A stretch of 16,933 nucleotides of DNA from contig SKUV01000221.1 in assembly GCA_007129775.1 (NCBI GenBank), positions 1 through 16,933 on the forward strand, read 5' to 3'. Position 1 is the stretch's first letter, and each line of letters begins with the position of its first letter. This document shows, one piece after another, positions 14,867 to 16,933 of the stretch. Under the pieces are notes generated by a model. That model saw only the letters and a program-made list of their open reading frames with translations, was not told where the DNA came from and made no database searches. The translations under genes were made by a program, and so were the position numbers. This stretch comes from Paracoccaceae bacterium. Its GTDB lineage: Bacteria; Pseudomonadota; Alphaproteobacteria; Rhodobacterales; Rhodobacteraceae.

Positions 14867-15418
14867 ATGGCACAGGACGCCGACAAGGACGTTCAGGAAA
14901 TGGTCGCGCAGATTCTCGCGGTGCGCGACCGGCGCGACGAGGCCGCTTTCGCGGCGCTCTTTGTGCATTTCGCACCGCGGGTGAAGGGTTTTCTCATGCG
15001 GTCGGGCGCGTCGGAGGCGCTCGCCGAGGATTGTGCGCAGGATGTGATGGCAACGGTCTGGAACAAGGCGCATCTGTTCGACCCGTCCCGCGCGAGCGTG
15101 GCGACTTGGATCTTCACGATCGCGCGAAACCGCCGCATCGACGCGATCCGCAAGGCCCGAAGGCCTGAACCGGAGGATCTGGACTGGGGCCCGGAACCCG
15201 AGCCCGATCAGGCCGAGGTGATGGCACTGCAGCAAGACAGCGCCCGTCTTGTCGATGCGCTGGAAAAACTGCCCGAAAAGCAGCGCCGGCTGATCGAGCG
15301 CGCATATTACGGCGATCTGACGCACAGCGAGATCGCGGAAGAAACCGGTCTGCCCCTTGGCACGATCAAATCGAGAATCAGGTTGGCGCTGGAGAAGTTG
15401 CGCCACGCCATGTCCTAG
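14867..15418 (+). CDS. rpoE: ECF sigma factor RpoE (sigma-E, singlet-oxygen response)
   Basis: A 183-residue group IV sigma factor very like R. sphaeroides RpoE. Region 2 spans about 27-99, with CAQDVMATVWNKAHLFDPSR (56-75) and ATWIFTIARNRRIDAIRK (79-96), which melts and reads the -10 element. Region 4 spans about 126-178, with LPEKQRRLIERAYYGDLTHS and GLPLGTIKSRIRLALEKLR for the -35 element. The frame is open from an ATG at 14765, but that codon coincides with the predicted transcription start. The ATG at 14867 has GGAG five bases upstream and gives the family's length, so I chose it. chrR follows after eight nucleotides; its product should hold this sigma factor inactive until singlet oxygen or related oxidants appear. 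Confidence 0.95.
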   Translation: MAQDADKDVQEMVAQILAVRDRRDEAAFAALFVHFAPRVKGFLMRSGASEALAEDCAQDVMATVWNKAHLFDPSRASVATWIFTIARNRRIDAIRKARRPEPEDLDWGPEPEPDQAEVMALQQDSARLVDALEKLPEKQRRLIERAYYGDLTHSEIAEETGLPLGTIKSRIRLALEKLRHAMS

Positions 15419-15426
15419 GAAGAACG

Positions 15427-16098
15427 ATGAAGATCAGGCACCACCTTTCAGACAAGCTGTTGATGGCCTATTCGGCCGGCGCATTGCCCGAGGCGTTCAG
15501 CCTTGTCGTGGCGACGCATATCTCGCTTTGCGACGAATGTCGGGCGCGGCTGGCCAGTTACGATGCCGTTGGCGGCGCCGTTCTTGAGGATACGCCGGAT
15601 GTTGCGATGTCCTCGGGCAGCCTTGCCGCGACGATGAAGCTGATCCGGGAGAGGGCGGCCGCCGATGTGGGCCCCTCCCCTCGCGCTCCGGAGCCGACGG
15701 CCCTCGGAATGACCGAAACGGTGCTTCCGGCGCCGGTGCGCGAGTATGTGGGCGGCGATATCGATGCCGTGCGCTGGCGGCCCCTCGGGGGCGGCGTGCG
15801 CCAAGCGATCCTGCCGACGGCAAAGGATGCCCGTGTGCGCCTGCTGCATATTCCGGCCGGCGTGGCCGTGCCCGATCACGGGCATCGCGGGACCGAACTG
15901 ACGCAGGTGCTGCGCGGCGCCTTCCGCGACGAGCATGACCGCTTTGGCCCCGGCGATATCGAAATCGCGACCGAGGATACTCATCACACGCCCGTTGCAG
16001 AGCCGGGCGAGGATTGCATCTGTCTCGCCGCGACCGACGCACCCCTGCGATTCAACGCTTTACTGCCGCGGATCGCGCAACCCTTCTTCCGCATCTGA
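15427..16098 (+). CDS. chrR: ChrR-type zinc anti-sigma factor
   Basis: A 223-residue cytoplasmic anti-sigma factor with two domains. The N-terminal zinc anti-sigma domain (1 to about 85) has the ligands His6, His31, Cys35 and Cys38 (HISLCDEC), at the same numbers as I recall for R. sphaeroides ChrR, and should bind RpoE. The C-terminal cupin domain (about 100-200) has a second metal site in PDHGHRGTE (His151, His153, Glu157) plus His186 or His187 in EDTHHTPV, and a CxC pair at Cys197/Cys199. The cupin is required for the singlet-oxygen response in the known system. The start has AGGAAG overlapping the rpoE stop, indicating coupled synthesis in near-fixed ratio. It is about ten residues longer than the R. 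sphaeroides protein, mostly in the linker near 75-95. Confidence 0.95.
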   Translation: MKIRHHLSDKLLMAYSAGALPEAFSLVVATHISLCDECRARLASYDAVGGAVLEDTPDVAMSSGSLAATMKLIRERAAADVGPSPRAPEPTALGMTETVLPAPVREYVGGDIDAVRWRPLGGGVRQAILPTAKDARVRLLHIPAGVAVPDHGHRGTELTQVLRGAFRDEHDRFGPGDIEIATEDTHHTPVAEPGEDCICLAATDAPLRFNALLPRIAQPFFRI

Positions 16099-16119
16099 CC
16101 CAACGGCCGCCGCGTTCGT

Positions 16120-16933
16120 CTACCGCGCAACTGCGGCCCGGCCCGCGCGCTTCTCGCGCGCGCGGGCGAGGCCGTCTGCATAAGTCCCGGCCTTGCGGCG
16201 CGCCCTTTTGTGGGGCGCCAGAAGAGCTGCGCGGTCCAGCGGGTCGTTCAACGTGGCCGCGGCGAAGGCGCCGAGCCTGTCCCCTTCGAGGATCGTCTGC
16301 GTTGCAGGATGCCCTCCGAAGGGCAGGGGAAGCGCAAAAAGACGCGCGCAGTTGGCGCGCAGCAGCGCCACATGCAACCGGTCCGCTGTTTGAAAGGGAT
16401 CGTGCACAGCCACCACATCGGGCGCTTCCGGGTCCGAAAGATGCGACAAATCGTCAAGCGCGGGGTCGCACATCTGGCGGTCCTGCCACCAGCGCCGCTC
16501 GAACGGGGCGCGGGAGGGCAACGGGCTCGCCTGCGGCGAAATCACCACCGCCCGCACCGCCCCTGCGGCATTGGCAAACCGCAGCGCGCCATACCCGCCC
16601 ATCGAAAAGCCATAGGTGACAGTGCTGTCGTAATCGGACGCCAGCGCAGCCACGGTATCCAGCGCGGCCTCCAGATCGGGGTTCAGAAACCAGTCGTTGC
16701 GCGACGTCTGGACGCGCAGCACCGGCCAGCCGCGCCTGTCGAAGAATGTGTCGCGCGGGGGGGGCTCAAAACCGGCCCGCCCGCGAGTCCAGTGATCGAA
16801 GGTCACGTAAAGGCGGCTGCCCGGCCGGTCCGCCGACCACAGGAGCCGCAGGTATTGTCCCTCGAGAACCGGGGTCAGCATGGCCTTTCCGAGAGGCACC
16901 TTGCGCGTCGTAGACGCCTCAAGAAGCCCGGTC
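16120..16933 (-). CDS. alpha/beta hydrolase-fold protein, 5' end probably beyond window
   Basis: A serine-hydrolase-like protein of unknown substrate. Counting from an internal GTG at 16897-16899 (259 residues), the nucleophile elbow TYGFSMGGYGALRFA has Ser99, His197 in PFGGHPAT is the likely catalytic histidine, and Asp167 in VAVHDPFQTADRL is a candidate acid. The N-terminal RLYVTFDHWTRGRAGFE and SRNDWFLNPDLEAAL resemble a small group of uncharacterised alpha/beta hydrolases in Rhodobacterales. The frame stays open through the right edge of the window, so the true start may lie outside; GTG 16899 and ATG 16881 are alternatives. A basic Arg/Lys/Ala-rich tail ends the protein. The gene is convergent with chrR, 21 bp apart. 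The coding strand has a run of eight C (16757-16764). Confidence 0.75.
   Translation of the reverse strand, partial: TGLLEASTTRKVPLGKAMLTPVLEGQYLRLLWSADRPGSRLYVTFDHWTRGRAGFEPPPRDTFFDRRGWPVLRVQTSRNDWFLNPDLEAALDTVAALASDYDSTVTYGFSMGGYGALRFANAAGAVRAVVISPQASPLPSRAPFERRWWQDRQMCDPALDDLSHLSDPEAPDVVAVHDPFQTADRLHVALLRANCARLFALPLPFGGHPATQTILEGDRLGAFAAATLNDPLDRAALLAPHKRARRKAGTYADGLARAREKRAGRAAVAR

Noticed and set aside
1..16933. CRISPR arrays, complete insertion sequences and phage genes
   Set aside because: I saw no regularly spaced repeats, no transposase or integrase motifs, and no phage structural genes anywhere in the window.

Overview
The window looks like the chromosome of an alphaproteobacterium of the Rhodobacterales (Rhodobacter/Paracoccus/Roseobacter type). 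GC is high, and the ECF sigma factor with its zinc-binding anti-sigma factor closely resembles Rhodobacter sphaeroides RpoE-ChrR. The genes next to that pair have the order I recall for the R. sphaeroides singlet-oxygen operon. All assignments come from reading the sequence; no database search was run.

Region 1 (1-4790, all minus strand) holds nucleotide-sugar genes for a surface polysaccharide. A small MarR-type regulator of the EPS-associated kind (4410-4790) lies upstream of ugd (UDP-glucose dehydrogenase), a UDP-glucuronate 4-epimerase, wecB and a wecC that runs off the left edge. The four enzyme genes overlap or nearly touch (ATGA, ATGA, 1-nt gap). They supply two acidic sugar donors: UDP-GlcA/UDP-GalA through ugd and the epimerase, and UDP-ManNAcA through wecB and wecC.

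Region 2 (4791-9848) is ordinary and mixed. It has an apparently gene-free stretch, a tRNA-Arg(UCU) on the minus strand, an AsmA-family protein with a very charged C-terminal helix on the plus strand, a DUF418 membrane protein on the minus strand, a second gene-free stretch of about 0.5 kb, and a GuaD-like nucleoside deaminase on the minus strand.

Region 3 (10010-16098) is the most interesting part. Two back-to-back promoters at 14679-14760 each fit the RpoE pattern (TGATCC or TAATCC, exactly 18 nt, TAAG). The right-hand one drives rpoE-chrR. The left-hand one drives a tightly coupled five-gene operon: FAD amine-oxidase-like protein, DUF1365 protein, GPH/MFS transporter, DUF3833 protein and a short-chain dehydrogenase. 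From memory, the R. sphaeroides homologues of the first two genes take part in making furan fatty acids on membrane phospholipids under singlet-oxygen stress; the other three have no settled role. The window therefore shows a self-amplifying stress switch wired directly to a membrane-lipid modification operon.

Region 4 (16120 to the right edge) is a minus-strand alpha/beta hydrolase convergent with chrR, probably incomplete at its 5' end.
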